Origin: Conexibacter arvalis
Lineage (GTDB): Bacteria; Actinomycetota; Thermoleophilia; Solirubrobacterales; Solirubrobacteraceae
Direction: 5' to 3'
NCBI RefSeq assembly: GCF_014199525.1
Contig: NZ_JACHNU010000002.1
Span: 726,147 to 790,146, forward strand
DNA: 64,000 nt
The position numbers were made by a program, and so were the translations under genes. The notes under the pieces are model-generated. The model searched no databases. It was not told the origin of the DNA and was given only the letters and a program-made list of their open reading frames with translations. Of this stretch, positions 34,901 through 43,504 are shown one piece after another (the stretch's first letter is position 1; the number at the start of each line of letters is the position of its first letter).

Positions 34901-36558
34901 GACAGGCAACCTTTCAGGGAATCGGCGTTGAACCGCATCATCTGGACGTAGGTGCGCACCCGCCCGTCGAAGGCGTCGCCGTAGATCGGGCAGACGCGCG
35001 CACCCTGCTCGGAGGCGACCTCGGTCAGCGTCGAGGAGCGGGCGGCGAGGTTGGGCTCGAGGAAGACGGCCGGCACCCGCAGGTTGCGGATCGTCTCCCC
35101 CAGCTTGCGACGCTCCGCCAGCGACGGCTCGGTCGCCGGGTTGGGCGTCACGAAGCCCGCGATCTCGATCCCGTAGGCGTGGGCGAGGTAGGCGAACGCG
35201 TCGTGCGTGGTGACGAGGTAGCGCCGCGCCGCGGGGATCGCGGCGATCGCGCGCCGCACGTGGCGGTCGAGCCGCTCCAGCTCTGCGAGGTAGCGGTCGG
35301 CGTTGGCGCGATACGCGGCCGCGCCCTTGGGGTCGCGCGCGATCAGCGTGTCGCGGATCAGCTCGACGTAGGCCATCGCGTTGCCGACGTCCTGCCACAG
35401 GTGCGGGTCGATCTCGCCGTGGACGTGCTTGCCGAGCACCGCCTGCGGAAGCTGGTGGATCGGCTCGCCGGCCTTGCCGAGGAAGCGGAACTGCGGGTCG
35501 CCCGGCACCTCGGTGAGCGCCTTCGCCGGCACCTCGATCACGACCTCCTCGGCGCGGTGCTCGCGCTGGGCGTGCTCGCCGCCGCCCTCCGGGTCGTGGA
35601 GCGCGACGATCGCGCCGCGATCGAGGTCGACCGTCAGGTCGGCATGGCCTTCGCGCAGGACGGTCGCGCCGGGCGGCCCGGCGCGCGTCGGCTCGACGCC
35701 GACGGCGAAGGCGAAGGTCGCCCGCCCGAGCGGGACCGGGCGCGAGGTGGCGTCGACCCGCAGGCTCGCCTGGAAGGTGACGCGGTAGACGCCCGGCTCG
35801 GTGAACGCCCACGACATGTGCGTGTGCGCGTCGACCGGCAGCGTCGCGGTGTCGTGCTTGAAGCCGCTGCCGGCGTCGAAGCCGTCGCTGGAGTCGAAGT
35901 AGAGCTCGGTCTCGCCGAACGTCCCGGTCAGGTAGCCGTAGACCTCGCCCGGCCCGGTCGCGGCGGTCGCCGACAGCTGCACGTCGCTGGTGCGGTCGGC
36001 CCCGTGCCGGGCGCCGTCGCCGCGCGCCCGCAGGCCGAGCCAGATCGTGTCGAGGTTGACGTTCTCGACGAGCGGGATCAGCTCGGCCGCGTACTTGACC
36101 GACTCCTCGGCCAGCGAGACGCTCGGCACGCCGTCGCGGAGATTGGCGTCGAGCGTCTTGATGATGCTGTGCTGCTCCAGCAGCATGTAGTTGGTGAAGG
36201 CGACGTCGGCGTAGACGACGTCGCGCACGTCGCGCAGCGTCGGCTCGAACGAGTGCGGGTCGGCGCCGTCGGGCACGAGGCTGACCGCGTTGACGCGCTC
36301 GCCGCCGACGTTCTCGACCAGGTCGCGCAGCAGGCCCGTGCTCGTCACGACCTGCAGCCGATCGCCGGAGGCCGACAGCCCGGCCGCGGAGCCGCAGCCG
36401 GCGAGCGCGGCGGCCGCCGCCACCGCCGCGGCGGCCGCGAGCGCGCGACGGAGGCCGTCGCGCGTCCGGCCGCCGCCCGCGCCCGCGCGGGCGGCGCCGG
36501 CGGGGCCGACGGCACGCGCTCGGCCGGCACCGTTCCGGCGCGGACAGGGACGGGGCAT
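34897..36558 (-). CDS. Metal-binding lipoprotein (ZnuA/TroA type) with inserted surface-repeat domain
   Basis: A 553-aa substrate-binding protein. The lipobox LAGC (about residue 55) is followed by a cluster A-I fold split by an insertion. N-lobe: VSLVPDGADPHSFEPTLRDV (His ligand). C-lobe: HGEIDPHLWQDVGNAMAYV (His), YLVTTHDAFAYLAHAYGI (His) and CPIYGDAFDG (Asp). Residues about 165-320 carry an anchor_M-type domain with VDAHTHMSWAFTEPGVYRVTF. Such a fusion is known in the anchored-repeat substrate-binding family (TIGR03772-like). The ligand set fits Zn or Mn. A low-complexity Ala/Gly N-terminal tail precedes the signal segment. It overlaps the next gene by GTGA. Confidence 0.9.
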   Translation of the reverse strand: MPRPCPRRNGAGRARAVGPAGAARAGAGGGRTRDGLRRALAAAAAVAAAAALAGCGSAAGLSASGDRLQVVTSTGLLRDLVENVGGERVNAVSLVPDGADPHSFEPTLRDVRDVVYADVAFTNYMLLEQHSIIKTLDANLRDGVPSVSLAEESVKYAAELIPLVENVNLDTIWLGLRARGDGARHGADRTSDVQLSATAATGPGEVYGYLTGTFGETELYFDSSDGFDAGSGFKHDTATLPVDAHTHMSWAFTEPGVYRVTFQASLRVDATSRPVPLGRATFAFAVGVEPTRAGPPGATVLREGHADLTVDLDRGAIVALHDPEGGGEHAQREHRAEEVVIEVPAKALTEVPGDPQFRFLGKAGEPIHQLPQAVLGKHVHGEIDPHLWQDVGNAMAYVELIRDTLIARDPKGAAAYRANADRYLAELERLDRHVRRAIAAIPAARRYLVTTHDAFAYLAHAYGIEIAGFVTPNPATEPSLAERRKLGETIRNLRVPAVFLEPNLAARSSTLTEVASEQGARVCPIYGDAFDGRVRTYVQMMRFNADSLKGCLS

Positions 36559-36586
36559 GCCGCCGGTTGCCGCCGCTCGCGCGCGC

Positions 36587-37231
36587 TCAGCCGACGCGGA
36601 AGGTGAGCGTCGCGTCGTCGTGCAGCGGCCGACCGTTCGCCGCGCGCGCCGAGAGCCGGTAGGTCAGCCGGTAGGTGCCCCGCCGCGTGAAGGCCCAGTT
36701 GCCGTGCGCGTGCGTGCCGACGGGGATCGTCGTCGCCTGCGGCAGCCGACTGCCGCTGTTGAACAGCACCGACGAGCTGCCGAACGACCCGGTCTGGAAG
36801 ATCACGACCTTCCCGGGGCCGGAGACGCGGCGCAGCGTCCAGCGCACGCCGCCGCGCAGCTGCCCGCGCCCGATCGCCTCGGTGTTCCAGCCGGCCCAGA
36901 CGACGCCGGCGCGCTGGACCTGCGGGATCATCCAGACGCGCGCGCCGCGCGGCCCGACGAACCCGAGGCCCGCCGGCAGCCGCACGGCCGCCTTCGGCAC
37001 GACGCGGATCACGACGCTCGCCGGATCGCGCCAGACGACGCGGCCGGCGCGCGTGCCGTCCTTCACGACGCTGTGCAGCCTGCCGCCGGAGAGGCGCGCG
37101 GAGACGGCGTCGACATGTCCGCTGGAGATCGTCGTGCGGGCCTCGGCGACGGGAGCCGTGAGCAGCAGCGCCCCGGCGCAGAGCGACGCGGCGCGTCGGA
37201 TCCGGCGGCTGGTCGGCGTCATCGGGGTCAT
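36587..37231 (-). CDS. Secreted actinobacterial surface-repeat protein A (single domain)
   Basis: A 214-aa exported protein made almost only of one surface domain: TTISSGHVDAVSARL, IPQVQRAGVVWAGWNTE and the signature THAHGNWAFTRRGTYRLTYRLSA near the C-terminus. The signal peptide is ASLCAGALLLTAPVAEA. ATG 37231 has AAGGAGC 5 nt upstream. It is the first gene of the metal-transport operon, directly behind a palindromic Fur/Zur-like box. It has no anchor, so it may be secreted or retained by partner proteins. Confidence 0.85.
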   Translation of the reverse strand: MTPMTPTSRRIRRAASLCAGALLLTAPVAEARTTISSGHVDAVSARLSGGRLHSVVKDGTRAGRVVWRDPASVVIRVVPKAAVRLPAGLGFVGPRGARVWMIPQVQRAGVVWAGWNTEAIGRGQLRGGVRWTLRRVSGPGKVVIFQTGSFGSSSVLFNSGSRLPQATTIPVGTHAHGNWAFTRRGTYRLTYRLSARAANGRPLHDDATLTFRVG

Positions 37232-37276
37232 CGCTGCTCCTTGGAGAAGAGGGTCGTCGGCATCGCGCGCTCATAG

Positions 37277-37291
37277 TAACGAGACTCGTTA
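37277..37291. promoter_or_regulatory. Palindromic Fur/Zur-like operator of the metal-transport operon
   Basis: TAACGAG-A-CTCGTTA is a perfect 7-bp inverted repeat with a single central base, in an AT-rich pocket 46 bp before the first gene. On the minus strand it reads GATAACGAGTCTCGTTAC, similar to Fur-family boxes. Corynebacterial relatives of this transporter are Zur-controlled (general knowledge). Confidence 0.65.
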
Positions 37292-37405
37292 TCAATTTCT
37301 TCCTCGCAGGCCGGCCTCGCCGTCATGCGCAGCGCACACGCCGCAGGCCGCCCCACCTCCCCAAAGAAGCACCGAGGCGCGCCGCGACGCCGACCTCCGA
37401 GGTAA

Positions 37406-37434
37406 TCGACGCCCTGCGCCCCGTTTCCTAGCGT
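37406..37434 (+). promoter_or_regulatory. Promoter of the DUF1330 gene
   Basis: TCGACG (37406-37411), 17 nt, TAGCGT (37429-37434). The leader to ATG 37474 is about 33 nt with a GGAGCCGGAG ribosome site. TAGCGT recurs upstream of other genes in this window. Confidence 0.45.
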
Positions 37435-37473
37435 GTCGCCTGTCATCGCAGCCCACCACGACAGGAGCCGGAG

Positions 37474-37806
37474 ATGCCGACCTACGCCTTCGCCCATCTG
37501 CAGACCGTCGACTTCAACGCCGAGATCGTCGAGTACATCGAGCGGATCGACGCGACGCTCGAGCCCTTCGAGGGGCGCTTCCTGATCCACGGCGAGGCGC
37601 CGACCGTCGTCGACGGATCGTTCGAGGGGATGCTGGTCGCGATCGAGTTCCCCGACCGCGAGCGCGCGACCGCCTGGTACGAGTCCGACGCCTACCAGCA
37701 GATCCTGCCGCTGCGCACGCGCAACGCGACCGGCGGGGCGTTCATCGTCGACGGCGTCGCGCCCGGCTATCGCGCGGCGTCGTTCGTCGCCAGATCGAAG
37801 GCGTAG
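37474..37806 (+). CDS. DUF1330 domain protein
   Basis: A 110-aa dimeric alpha-beta-barrel-type protein. Typical DUF1330 features are YIERIDATLEPFEGRFLIHG, VAIEFPDRERATAWYESDAYQQILPLR. No catalytic activity is established for the family. The gene is single, with a clear ribosome site (GGAGCCGGAG), and its 3' end is convergent with the MocR gene 15 bp away. Confidence 0.85.
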   Translation: MPTYAFAHLQTVDFNAEIVEYIERIDATLEPFEGRFLIHGEAPTVVDGSFEGMLVAIEFPDRERATAWYESDAYQQILPLRTRNATGGAFIVDGVAPGYRAASFVARSKA

Positions 37807-37821
37807 CCGGCGCCGCCGCCG

Positions 37822-39246
37822 TCAGGTCGACTGCCGCGCGAGCGCCTCGCCGATCGCGGCGGCGCCGCGCGGGTAGGCGCCGGGATCGGGCCCGGCGTAG
37901 CTGAGCCGGATGTACGCGCCGGCCGATTCGGCGGGGAACCATTCGGTGCCGGCGGCGATCAGCACGCCGGCGGCCTCGCAGTCGCGCACGAGCCGCTCGA
38001 GGTCGGTCACGTCGGGCAGGCGGATCCACAGGTTCAGGCCGCCGCGCGGGACGCGCTCGACGTGCGCCTCCGGGATCTGCTCGCGCACGCTCGCGACGAG
38101 CAGGTCGCGGCGGGCGCGCAGCTGCTCGCGGAGGCCGCGGAGGTGGGTGCGCCAGGCGGGCTGGGTGACGACGTCGAGCGCCGCGGCCTGGAGGACCGGG
38201 CTGACGTACATCGACTCGGCTCCGCGGTCGGCGAGGATGCGGTCCCGCGCGGGGCCGCGTGCGACGACGGCGGCGATCCGGAGCGCCGGCGAGACGCTCT
38301 TGGTCAGCGAGCGGATGTAGACGACGTGGCCGGCGTCGTCGCGCGCGGCGACCGGCTGCGCGACGGTGTCGATGCCGAAGTCGCGGGCCCAGTCGTCCTC
38401 GACGAGGAACGCCCCGCGCGACCGCACGACCTCCACGACCTGGCCGGCCAGCGCGCTCGACCACTGGGCGCCGGTCGGATTGGCGTAGTTCGGCTGCGCG
38501 TAGAAGACGCGCGCGCCGGTCTCGTCGAAGGCGCGCGCCAGCTCGTCCGGATCGGGACCGTCGGGGCCGCTCGGGACGGGGACGACCCGCACGCCGGTCT
38601 GCGCCGCGGCGAGGATCGCGCCCCAGTAGGTCGGCGACTCCAGCAGCAGCGGCCGACCGTCGGCGACCAGCGCGCGGAAGATCGAGCTCAGCCCGCTCTG
38701 GCTGCCGGGCAGCACGATCACGTCCCCGGCGGTCGGCGGGACGGCGCCGGCCGGCGGCATCGAGGCGCCCAGCTCGGTCGCGAACCACGACTGCAGCTCG
38801 GATAGGCCGGCGGCCGGCGCGCGCGTCAGCGCTGCCTCCCGGCGCGCGGCGCGCGCCAGCGCCGCGCGCACGAGGCGCTCCGGCAGCAGCTCGCGGTCGG
38901 GGTAGCCCGAATGGAGCGCGATCACGTCGTTGGGCGCGTCGCGCAGCGCGGTCGACAGCGCGGGGATGCGGCTCTGCGGCGAGCCCAGGGCCGCGGTCTG
39001 CCAGCCGTAGTCGACCGGTCGCGCGGTGCGGACGGCGCGCACGAAGGTCCCGACGCCGGGCCGGCTCTCGATCAGCCCCTGCGCGGCGAGGGCGCGCAGC
39101 GCCTTCTGCACCGTCACCGGGCTCGCGCCGTGCTCGGCGACCAGCGCGCGGGTCGACGGCAGCCGGGCGCCGGGAGCGGCCTGCGCGATCCACTCGGCCA
39201 GCCGCTCCGCGATCCGCGAACTGCTATCAATACTCATGTCAGGCAA
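37822..39246 (-). CDS. MocR-type regulator (GntR winged helix fused to PLP aminotransferase fold)
   Basis: A 474-aa regulator. The N-terminal winged helix (ARLPSTRALVAEHGASPVTVQKALRALAAQGLI) is followed by a fold-type I aminotransferase domain with PLP landmarks YAQPNYANPTG, VEDDWARDF (Asp) and the Schiff-base Lys in IRSLTKSVSPALRIA. MocR proteins sense PLP or amino-acid adducts and usually control a divergent gene, here an EamA transporter. The start is TTG 39246 or ATG 39237. The latter overlaps the divergent ATG in a shared CATG. Confidence 0.9.
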   Translation of the reverse strand: MPDMSIDSSSRIAERLAEWIAQAAPGARLPSTRALVAEHGASPVTVQKALRALAAQGLIESRPGVGTFVRAVRTARPVDYGWQTAALGSPQSRIPALSTALRDAPNDVIALHSGYPDRELLPERLVRAALARAARREAALTRAPAAGLSELQSWFATELGASMPPAGAVPPTAGDVIVLPGSQSGLSSIFRALVADGRPLLLESPTYWGAILAAAQTGVRVVPVPSGPDGPDPDELARAFDETGARVFYAQPNYANPTGAQWSSALAGQVVEVVRSRGAFLVEDDWARDFGIDTVAQPVAARDDAGHVVYIRSLTKSVSPALRIAAVVARGPARDRILADRGAESMYVSPVLQAAALDVVTQPAWRTHLRGLREQLRARRDLLVASVREQIPEAHVERVPRGGLNLWIRLPDVTDLERLVRDCEAAGVLIAAGTEWFPAESAGAYIRLSYAGPDPGAYPRGAAAIGEALARQST

Positions 39247-40202
39247 CAGTAGCGCTACTCAGCCAGCGCGGCCAGCGATCCACCACCACCGGCCAGGGAC
39301 TCTGGTGGGGGCTGCTCGGCGTCGTCGCCTTCTCCTTCACCGTCCCGCTCACGCGCGTCGCCGTCGGCGGGCTGTCGCCGCTGTTCATCGGCTCCGCCCG
39401 CGCGGTCGTCGCGGCGGCGCTCGCCGTCGCGGCGCTCGCGCTGACGCGCCAGCGGCTGCCCCGCGGCAGCCAGTGGATCCGCCTGGCGGTCGTCGGCGCC
39501 GGCGTCGTGCTCGGCTTCCCGCTGCTGACCTCGTTCGCGCTCGAGACGGCGCCGGCCGGCCACAGCGCCGTCGTGATCGCGCTGCTGCCGGCCGCGACCG
39601 CCGTCATGGCCGTCGTCCGCTGCCGTGAGCGCCCGCCCGCGCCGTTCTGGGCCGCCGCCGCGGTCGGCGCGCTGGCGGCGGTCGCGTTCGCCTCCGTCGA
39701 GGGCGGCGGTCTGGGGCGGCTCCACTGGTCCGACGCGCTCCTGTTCGGCGCCGTCGTCGCCGCCGCGATCGGCTACGCGGAAGGCGGGCTGCTCGCCCGC
39801 GAGCTCGGCGCCTGGCAGACCGTGTCGTGGGCGCTCGTGGTCTGCGCGCCGCTGACGCTGGGGCTGGCCGCCGTCTCCGCGGCCGCGCAGCCGCCCGCCG
39901 CCGCGCCGGTCGAGTGGGCGGCCTTCGCCTACCTCGCCGTCGTGAGTGCGTACCTTGGCTTCTTCGCCTGGTACCGCGGCCTCGCGATCGGCCCGATCGC
40001 GCAGGTCGGCCAGGTGCAGCTCGTCCAGCCCGTGCTGAGCATCGTGTGGGCGGCGCTGGTGCTGCGCGAGCCGCTGACCTGGGCGACCGTCCTCGGCGGC
40101 CTCGCCGTCGTCGCCTGCGCGGGCGGCGCGGTGCGGGCGCGGCGAGGCGCGCCCGCCGCCGCTGCCCGCCCGCGCCCCCGCTACCGCCGCGCCCCGCTCT
40201 GA
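39236..40202 (+). CDS. EamA/DMT-family permease; start region appears frameshifted
   Basis: A ten-helix drug/metabolite transporter of about 300 aa (first helix GLWWGLLGVVAFSFTVPLTR, last ATVLGGLAVVACAGGAVRA), the usual partner of MocR regulators and probably an exporter of an amino acid or related metabolite. The frame holding all helices has no ATG, GTG or TTG between the preceding stop and well inside helix 3. A good start, ATG 39236 (MSGNSSATQPARPA), is in another frame and needs a +1 shift around 39240-39310. Either the assembly has an indel, the gene is broken, or a rare start such as CTG 39312 is used. The 3' end overlaps the next gene by 22 bp. Confidence 0.72.
39248..39259. promoter_or_regulatory. 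12-bp palindrome at the MocR/EamA divergent start
   Basis: AGTAGCGCTACT is a perfect palindrome located within 12 bp of both start codons. It is the likely MocR operator. Confidence 0.5.
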
Positions 40203-41101
40203 AGCGGCTCCGCCGCGGCTGTCTGCTCCGCGGCCGCCGCGCCGCCTCCGCGCGCGTTGCGGCGGTTCATCGCCCAGGCGAAGGCGCCGCCGGTGAACAG
40301 CATGAAGCAGCTGTAGACGGCGGCGGGGATCGTCGTCTCGGCGGCCAGCGACGCGCCGACGGCGATCGCGAGCGTCGAGTTGTGGACGCCGAGCTCGAGC
40401 GCGATCGCGGTCGACTGACGGTCGTCGAGGCGGGCCAGCTTGGCGACGGTGAAGCTGATCGCCATCGCCGCGACGTTGAGGCAGAGCGCGGCGGCGAAGA
40501 CCGCGGTCGCACTCTCCAGCACGCGGTCGTGCTCGCTGGCGATCGCGCCGGCGACGACGAGCGCGAAGACCGCCAGCGAGCCGACCCGCACGCGCGGGTA
40601 GACGCGCGCCACCCACGCCGGGCGCAGCTGGCGCAGCGTCATGCCGATCGCGACGGGGACGATCGTGATCGCGAAGACGAGCGCGACGACGCCCGGCATG
40701 CTCACGTCGCCGAGGTCGCCGGCGCCGAAGTGGTCGGTCGAGAGCCCGAGGAACAGCGGCACCGTCACGACCGAGGCGACGCTGCTGATCGCCGTCATCG
40801 TCACCGACAGCGCCGTGTCGCCGCGCGACAGGTGCGTCAGCATGTTCGCCATCATCCCGCCGGGCGAGGCGCCCAGCAGCACGAGCCCGACCGCCTGCAC
40901 GGGGTCGAGCGCGAACAGCTCGGCCATCGCGAACGCCAGCAGCGGCGACAGCAGCGACAGGTTGACCATCCCGATCGCGACGCCCCGCGGCGCGACCAGC
41001 ACGCGGCGGAAGTCGGCCGGCGTCAGCGCCAGGCCGAGGCTGCACATGATCGCGGCGATCGCGAGCGGCAGCAGGATCTCCGCCAGCAGCGGCGAGTCCA
41101 T
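40181..41101 (-). CDS. Bile acid:sodium symporter (BASS) family transporter
   Basis: A 306-aa membrane protein with about nine or ten helices. Family landmarks are SLGLALTPADFRRVL at the start, LLGASPGGMMANMLTHLSRGDTALSV (the Pro-Gly crossover) and ALELGVHNSTLAIAVG (second crossover, with HN where many members have QN). Members carry organic anions with sodium. The C-terminus overlaps the convergent EamA gene. The substrate is unknown. The FAD-dehydrogenase gene upstream on the same strand may supply context. Confidence 0.85.
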   Translation of the reverse strand: MDSPLLAEILLPLAIAAIMCSLGLALTPADFRRVLVAPRGVAIGMVNLSLLSPLLAFAMAELFALDPVQAVGLVLLGASPGGMMANMLTHLSRGDTALSVTMTAISSVASVVTVPLFLGLSTDHFGAGDLGDVSMPGVVALVFAITIVPVAIGMTLRQLRPAWVARVYPRVRVGSLAVFALVVAGAIASEHDRVLESATAVFAAALCLNVAAMAISFTVAKLARLDDRQSTAIALELGVHNSTLAIAVGASLAAETTIPAAVYSCFMLFTGGAFAWAMNRRNARGGGAAAAEQTAAAEPLQSGARR

Positions 41102-41154
41102 GTCGCCCCCTCCTCAGGAGATCGCGCCGGCGCCCGAGGCCGCCCGCCGCGGGC

Positions 41155-42858
41155 TCACGCCGCCCCCTCGACGGCGACCGGCCTCGCGGCGGCTGCCGAC
41201 CGCAGCTCGCGCACGAGCGCGAGCCCGGCGGCGCGGCCGGAGAAGACGCAGCCGCCGACGAACGTGCCCTCCAGCGCGTTGTAGCCGTGGACCCCGCCGC
41301 CGCCGAAGCCGGCCACCTCGCCGGCCGCGTACAGCCCCGGGAACGGCTCGCCGTCGGGGCGCAGCACCTGCGAGTCGAGGTTCGTCTCCAGCCCGCCGAG
41401 CGTCTTGCGGGTGCAGACGTTGAGGCGCACCGCGATCAGGGGGCCGTGCTCGGGGTCGAGCAGTCTGTGCGGCTTCGCGATCCGCGTCCGCTCCGGCCGG
41501 TACTTGCGCGCGTTGCGGATCGCCATCACCTGCGCGTCCTTGCCGTAGGCGTTGGCGATCTCGAGGTCGCGGGCGCGGATCTGCCGCTCGATCGCGGCGG
41601 CGTCGAGCGCCGGCTCGGGCACCAGCTCGTTCATCGCCGCGACCAGCTCCGGCAGCGCGTCGCGCACGAGGAAGTCGACGCCGTGGCGTCTGAACGCCGC
41701 GACCGGCGAGGGGGTCGAGGAGCTCAGCCGGCTGCGGGCCGTCTTGCGCAGGTCCTTGCCGGTGATGTCGGGGTTCTGCTCGGAGCCCGAGAGCGCGAAC
41801 TCGCGCGCGATGATCGACTCGTTGAGGATGAACCACGAGTGGTCGTGGCCGGTCGAGAGGATCCGTCTCAGCGTGCCGAGCGCGTCGCAGCCCGGGAAGA
41901 ACGGCGCCTCCAGCCGCTGCCCGAGCGCGTCGAACCACATCGACGACGGCCCCGCGATGATGCGGATCGCGTGGTGGGGCCAGACCGGGTTCCAGTTGCG
42001 CAGGCCCTCGGGGTAGTGCCACATCCGGTCGCGGTTGACGATGCTCGCCCCGGCCTCCTCGCTGATCCCGAGCATGCGGCCGTCGACGTGGGCGGGGACG
42101 CCGGCGATCATCTCGCGCGGCGGCTCGCCCATCCGCTCCCGCGGCCAGTTGCGGCGGATCAGGTCGAAGTCGTGGCCGAGCCCGCCGGAGCAGACGACGA
42201 CCGCCTTCGCGCGCAGCTCGAACTCGCCGACGGCCGTGCGCGGCGAGGCGACGCCGCGCTCGAGCGCGTCGCACGGCTCCAGCACGCTCCCGCTCACGCC
42301 GACGACGGCGCCCTCTTCGACGATCAGCCGGTCGACCCGGTGGCGGAAGGCGAACCGCACGAGCCCGCGCTTCTCGGCCTCCTCGAGCGGCTCCTGGAAG
42401 ACCCGCACCAGCTCCGGCCCGGTCCCCCACGTCAGGTGGAAGCGCGGCACCGAGTTGCCGTGGCCGCCCGCGACGCCGGCGCCGCGCTCGGCCCAGCCCG
42501 GCATCGGCAGGACGCGCAGGCCGAGGTCGCGCAGGTACCGTCGCTTCTCCGTCGCGGCGAATCTCACGTACGCCTCGGCCCACCTGCGCGGCCACCGATC
42601 CTCGCGCTCGCGGTCGAACTGCGCCGAGCCGAGCCAGTCGGCCAGCGCCAGCTCGTAGGAGTCCTCGATCCCGGCGCGGCGCTGCTCCGGGCTGTCGACG
42701 AAGAACAGCCCGGCGAGCGACCAGAACGCCTGCCCGCCAAGGTTGTTGCGGTTCTCCTGGTCGAGGACGAGGACGCTGCGCCCGCCCTTCACCAGCTCAT
42801 GCGCGGCCACCAGCCCGGCCAGACCTGCGCCGACGACGATCACATCAGGGTCATGCAT
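41155..42858 (-). CDS. FAD-binding dehydrogenase (fumarate reductase/KstD-like flavoprotein)
   Basis: A 567-aa flavoprotein. The N-terminal IVVGAGLAGLVAAHELV binds ADP, and the C-terminal LYAAGEVAGFGGGGVHGYNALEGTFVGGCVFSGRAAG closes the FAD site. VVVCSGGLGHDFDLIRRNWP lies between. It belongs to the FAD_binding_2 group that includes 3-ketosteroid dehydrogenases and fumarate reductases. The substrate is not evident. Its start overlaps the end of the TetR gene, so TetR probably controls it. TetR is first in this two-gene unit, and the BASS gene follows 53 bp downstream. Confidence 0.87.
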   Translation of the reverse strand: MHDPDVIVVGAGLAGLVAAHELVKGGRSVLVLDQENRNNLGGQAFWSLAGLFFVDSPEQRRAGIEDSYELALADWLGSAQFDREREDRWPRRWAEAYVRFAATEKRRYLRDLGLRVLPMPGWAERGAGVAGGHGNSVPRFHLTWGTGPELVRVFQEPLEEAEKRGLVRFAFRHRVDRLIVEEGAVVGVSGSVLEPCDALERGVASPRTAVGEFELRAKAVVVCSGGLGHDFDLIRRNWPRERMGEPPREMIAGVPAHVDGRMLGISEEAGASIVNRDRMWHYPEGLRNWNPVWPHHAIRIIAGPSSMWFDALGQRLEAPFFPGCDALGTLRRILSTGHDHSWFILNESIIAREFALSGSEQNPDITGKDLRKTARSRLSSSTPSPVAAFRRHGVDFLVRDALPELVAAMNELVPEPALDAAAIERQIRARDLEIANAYGKDAQVMAIRNARKYRPERTRIAKPHRLLDPEHGPLIAVRLNVCTRKTLGGLETNLDSQVLRPDGEPFPGLYAAGEVAGFGGGGVHGYNALEGTFVGGCVFSGRAAGLALVRELRSAAAARPVAVEGAA

Positions 42859-43504
42859 CGGGATCTGCCTCCGTGTAGCACTCGACGACGGCGAGGAACA
42901 GGGTCCGACGCCGCTGGTGCGCGAGCGGAGCGTCGGGTTCGACGAGACACTGCACGGCCGTGCCGTCGTGCACGGCGACGAGCGCGGCCGCGAACGCCTC
43001 GCGGTCGACGACCCGCCGCCCGACGTGACCGAGCGCCCGCTCGAGATAGGGCAGGACCAGCCCAGCGATCCTCGCCTCCCGCTCGGCCATCACCCCCCGC
43101 AGCCCGGGCGTGCGCAGCGCGTGCGCGGTGAACTCCGCCTCGATCCGATACCAGCGGTCGTCGACGGCGACGACCTCCAGGAAGCGGTCGATGCCGTCCT
43201 CCAGCGAGCGGATCGGGCGGTGCGCCGCCTCGTTGAGCGCCTCCCCCGCGGCCCTCAGCAGCGCCTCGGTCCGCTGCTCCCACATCGCCAGGAACAGCTC
43301 GTCGAGCGAGGCGAAGTTCGAGTAGAAGGCGCCGCGGGTGTAGCCGGCCCGCGTGCAGACGTCCTCGACGCTCGCGCGCCCGAACCCCTCCTCGGCGAAC
43401 ACCTCCAGCGCCGCGTCGAGCAGCCGCTGCCGTGTCTCCGCGCGCCGCTTCGTGACACGCGGCGGGCGGGCGATCGACGACTGCGGCTGACGCGCTTCGG
43501 TCAC
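42851..43504 (-). CDS. TetR-family transcriptional regulator
   Basis: A 217-aa regulator. The helix-turn-helix is RLLDAALEVFAEEGFGRASVEDVCTRAGYTRGAFYSNFASLDELF, followed by a helical ligand domain. The start is GTG 43504, immediately behind a cluster of repeats that should be its operator. The stop overlaps the flavoprotein start by 8 bp, implying autoregulation and control of that gene. Confidence 0.9.
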   Translation of the reverse strand: MTEARQPQSSIARPPRVTKRRAETRQRLLDAALEVFAEEGFGRASVEDVCTRAGYTRGAFYSNFASLDELFLAMWEQRTEALLRAAGEALNEAAHRPIRSLEDGIDRFLEVVAVDDRWYRIEAEFTAHALRTPGLRGVMAEREARIAGLVLPYLERALGHVGRRVVDREAFAAALVAVHDGTAVQCLVEPDAPLAHQRRRTLFLAVVECYTEADPDA

